A DNA stretch of 64,000 nucleotides from UBA1351 sp963677885. Its GTDB lineage: Bacteria > Bacillota > Clostridia > Lachnospirales > Vallitaleaceae. The notes beneath the pieces were generated by a model, which worked only from the letters and a program-made list of their open reading frames with translations, did not search any database and was not told where the DNA came from. The translations under genes were made by a program, and so were the position numbers. Position 1 is the stretch's first letter; each line of letters opens with the position of its first letter. Positions 61,646 to 64,000 of this stretch are shown piece by piece. Location: positions 4,340,001-4,404,000 of the forward strand of contig OY782500.1 of NCBI GenBank assembly GCA_963677885.1. Reading direction: 5' to 3'.

Positions 61646-62629
61646 CTATCTGGAGTAGATTTCTTCCAATTGTTGACCGATGATGGATAGACACCGGTCT
61701 CTGGCTACAAGATAACCTGCTTCTGTGGTGTCGTGAAGCTGATTGGTCATAATTCCTTCAATACATGTTTTGAACTCGCCTAAATTCTGCGCCTTGTGGC
61801 AGTGAAGACCATCTTCCAACCACTCATTATAGACGGGTATGTCACGGATAACAACAGGTCGCTTCATGGATAGGGCTTCCAAGACGACAATACCTTCAGT
61901 TTCTTCTTTGGTTGCCATAAGGAATAGGTCACAGGCTGAATAAGCACCTATCATGTTGGTGACATAACCGAGCATATGGACATTGTCCGGACATTGGTTA
62001 AGGGTTTTCTTGACGTCGCTGGTCATTAACCAGGGACTGGTATATCCGCACCAGACAAACTGATAATCAGGCATGGTTTTAGCAAGTTCTATGAAATCCA
62101 AAATACCTTTTCGCTTGATTTGGAGCCCAACCGATAGAACGATTTTATCAGTCTTGGTAAAACCATAAGTTTGTCTAAAGGCTTCTGCCTCCTTGGGGCT
62201 GTATTGGAATTTATTTAGGTCAATACCATTGGAAACAGGGGTACACTTGAGACCAATATCATAGGAATCAATTAAACCTTTGGCGTAGGGAGTAGGGGTA
62301 ACCAGCTCATCTGCCTGGCTATAGGCATAAACGATTTCCTTTTTAAATAGTGGTGCTATGGTGTTGGCAAAGAAGAAGGAATCCTTGAAGTCTTCTTCAG
62401 TCGAGTGGGCATGCATAATCACTTTTTTGCCCATCTTCTTGGCCTTTTTTGCCAGATAAATGCTTCTTGGACCGGTTGTGTTAATGTGGATGACATCAAA
62501 ATCATCACTGGGATCGGTTGTATATTCGATATTGTTAAGTTCCAGTGCCTTCATCTGGTGTTTAATGGCACGGCCAACTCCGGATTGGGCAATGAATTTC
62601 ATTCCTTCTGAATATAAGAGTACTTTCAT
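61646..62629 (-). CDS. GT4-family glycosyltransferase
   Basis: A 327-residue GT-B enzyme. The N-terminal half shows KFIAQSGVGRAIKHQMKAL and HAHSTEEDF; the nucleotide-sugar-binding half shows VSNGIDLNKF, LSVGLQIKRKGILDFIEL and the EX7E motif (EETEGIVVLEALSMKRPVV). It is likely a glucosyltransferase acting on a lipid acceptor at the cytoplasmic membrane face, second in a three-gene minus-strand set. The ribosome binding site is weak: GGATGA about 17 nt before the ATG. Confidence 0.85.
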   Translation of the reverse strand: MKVLLYSEGMKFIAQSGVGRAIKHQMKALELNNIEYTTDPSDDFDVIHINTTGPRSIYLAKKAKKMGKKVIMHAHSTEEDFKDSFFFANTIAPLFKKEIVYAYSQADELVTPTPYAKGLIDSYDIGLKCTPVSNGIDLNKFQYSPKEAEAFRQTYGFTKTDKIVLSVGLQIKRKGILDFIELAKTMPDYQFVWCGYTSPWLMTSDVKKTLNQCPDNVHMLGYVTNMIGAYSACDLFLMATKEETEGIVVLEALSMKRPVVIRDIPVYNEWLEDGLHCHKAQNLGEFKTCIEGIMTNQLHDTTEAGYLVARDRCLSIIGQQLEEIYSR

Positions 62630-62684
62630 CTAAGTTGTGATTCATCCTTTGATGAACGCTCCTTTCTGCAATGGTGGTAAAATT

Positions 62685-63866
62685 TTATGCATTTAGTTTC
62701 TCAAATGCATGGCTGTTGTTAATGAGCTGGTAGTAAACGTGTTCCGCATTTCTTGCATAGGATTCCTTAGAAAGCTCGTTAACGATTTCTGTCGCTTTCT
62801 TGGATAATCTCCTGGTCTTGTGTTCGTTTGCAAAGCAATCAGCAAGGCTTTCTGTCAGTTCTTGACTACTTGTAAAAAGTCTTCCGGAAACATTGTTCAT
62901 CACAATGTCCTTAACATTAAGGTCGTCATAAACAACAACCGGTAGACCGGTTGCCATGGCTTCCATTATAGTCAGTCCCTGGGTTTCTGTTTTTGAAGCA
63001 CTGACAAATACATGGGCAAGACTGTAATAGTAAGAGACATCATCAAAGGGAACCTGTCCTGTGAAGATGATGTGTTCGTCTAGATTAAGGCCTTTGGCCA
63101 ACTTTTCAAGCTTACTCCTATAAGGCCCGTCACCAACGATCAGTAACTTGGCATGGGGTTCATGGTCTAGCAGATCAGGCATTTGACTAATGATAGTCTG
63201 AACGCTTTTTTCTTCGCTTAGGCGGCCTAAGGATAGGATGATCTTATCATCCGGTCCTATATGATATTGGTCTCTGATTTCCTGGACCATAGGGTTCATA
63301 GCTTCATACTTGGCAAAATGACGAAGATCGATGCCTGTAGGGACTACATAGATATCGTTGCTGACACCGTAACTGCGAAGGGCCAATCTGGTTTTATCCG
63401 TTGGAGCAATAATACCGTCATATTTTTTGACGTATAATTTGCTGGTTCCCTTAATGAGTTTCTTGACAATGGATCTTCCGTATTTAAGAACGTAATGGGT
63501 ATAATCCTCGTACATGGTGTGATAAGTATGCAGGATCGGAATGTCCAGGGACTTGGCCATATACTTGCCAAGAAGACCCATGGAAAATTCTGTGTGGGTA
63601 TGGATCAAGTCAAAATTCATGTTCTTGATATTCCTATATGTTTCGGAGAAAAAAGGGACACCTACTCTGAATTCCTTCCATCTGGTAAAGGGAATAGAGT
63701 TGACCCGCATCACATTATCTTTATCATCTATATGTTTCGGTACCTTGACCGTAACAATCGTTACATCGTGTCCTAATTTGATTAACTCTTCCTCTAGCAT
63801 CAGTACTGAAGTTACCACACCGTTGACTTGAGGATAATAACAATCTGTAAAAATTCCTATTTTCAT
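62685..63866 (-). CDS. GT4-family glycosyltransferase, diacylglycerol glucosyltransferase-like
   Basis: A 393-residue GT-B enzyme. The start MKIGIFTDCYYPQVNGVVTS with HTHTEFSMGLLG and the HTYHTMYEDYTHY segment is characteristic of the 1,2-diacylglycerol 3-glucosyltransferase group. The donor site has VPTGIDLRHF, LSLGRLSEEKSV and the EX7E motif (ETQGLTIMEAMATGLPVV). It probably makes the monoglucosyl-diacylglycerol that the second enzyme extends. AGGTGA precedes the ATG on this strand. It is the first gene of the set; a minus-strand TATAAT lies at 63908-63913. Confidence 0.88.
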   Translation of the reverse strand: MKIGIFTDCYYPQVNGVVTSVLMLEEELIKLGHDVTIVTVKVPKHIDDKDNVMRVNSIPFTRWKEFRVGVPFFSETYRNIKNMNFDLIHTHTEFSMGLLGKYMAKSLDIPILHTYHTMYEDYTHYVLKYGRSIVKKLIKGTSKLYVKKYDGIIAPTDKTRLALRSYGVSNDIYVVPTGIDLRHFAKYEAMNPMVQEIRDQYHIGPDDKIILSLGRLSEEKSVQTIISQMPDLLDHEPHAKLLIVGDGPYRSKLEKLAKGLNLDEHIIFTGQVPFDDVSYYYSLAHVFVSASKTETQGLTIMEAMATGLPVVVYDDLNVKDIVMNNVSGRLFTSSQELTESLADCFANEHKTRRLSKKATEIVNELSKESYARNAEHVYYQLINNSHAFEKLNA

Positions 63867-64000
63867 AAGTCACCTCGTTTCTAACATCATGTTTTCTTTC
63901 TGTTAACATTATAGCCTAATCCTGTTCACAGTTTCTTAAGATTTCCTTAAAATCTTTGAAGAGTCCTGTTAACTTTGTGTTAATGGAACGAAAGTAGGAA

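Noticed and set aside
60595..63866. Lysylphosphatidylglycerol synthase locus
   Set aside because: The membrane protein lacks the aminoacyl-transferase domain; neighbours are glycosyltransferases, so a glycolipid role is more likely.

Overview
The window is a 64 kb stretch of chromosome from a low-GC, Gram-positive, probably anaerobic Clostridia-type bacterium. The sequence-level reasons are AT-rich intergenic DNA with strong AGGAGG-like ribosome binding sites, a lipobox phosphate-binding protein, a class A penicillin-binding protein, T-box, ANTAR and GlpP type antitermination, a type III glutamine synthetase beside a type I enzyme, the DapL route to diaminopimelate, GlgC/GlgD paired glycogen enzymes and an SLH-like surface protein. 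I cannot name the species. No rRNA, tRNA, CRISPR array, transposase, phage or plasmid gene was seen.

Layout. 1-2.2 kb: the 3' end of an NADH oxidase-like flavoprotein, a 750 bp gene-free stretch with two very large inverted repeats, and purine nucleoside phosphorylase. 2.3-9.3 kb: a complete phosphate operon, pstSCAB-phoU-phoB-phoR. 9.5-13.4 kb: DAHP synthase, a DUF554 membrane protein, and a leucine T-box ahead of 2-isopropylmalate synthase. 13.4-14.1 kb: two long GC-rich hairpins sharing an identical 48-nt core but with different stems. 14.1-23.8 kb, mostly minus strand: an aconitase-family hydratase, argS, a membrane diguanylate cyclase, a small Cys-rich protein, an ECF-like membrane protein and a class A PBP. 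24.1-31.8 kb: dapF, dapL, glnA, an ANTAR regulator, a CBS-domain membrane protein and glnN. 31.9-38.2 kb: a lipocalin-like protein, a c-di-GMP riboswitch in front of a small exported protein, an HD-GYP phosphodiesterase, a SagB-type nitroreductase, a membrane protein, a methyltransferase and threonine aldolase. 38.4-46.6 kb: glgC, glgD, cheX, asd, an SLH/GHL10 glycosidase-like protein and a chemoreceptor. 46.7-57.3 kb: a histidine kinase/response regulator pair, NADH oxidase, the GlpP antiterminator, a GGDEF-EAL protein, a three-gene glycerol-3-phosphate oxidation operon with a leader terminator, and a HAD phosphatase. 57.3-63.9 kb: citrate synthase, an ABC-F protein with an attenuator-like leader, and a minus-strand three-gene set of a flippase-like membrane protein and two GT4 glycosyltransferases.

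How it fits together. Most genes are ordinary housekeeping genes; the richness lies in RNA-level control. At least five transcription units start with a leader that ends in an intrinsic terminator: leuA (T-box), glnA and glnN (ANTAR-type hexaloop hairpins overlapping terminators, with the ANTAR gene between them), a secreted helical protein (c-di-GMP-I riboswitch), and the glycerol-3-phosphate operon (probable GlpP target). A sixth, the ABC-F leader, is likely. Cyclic-di-GMP recurs as a theme (two GGDEF proteins, one HD-GYP protein, one riboswitch). The least explained elements are the long structured repeats near 0.7-1.3 kb and 13.6-14.1 kb, above all the two hairpins with an identical core and unrelated stems.
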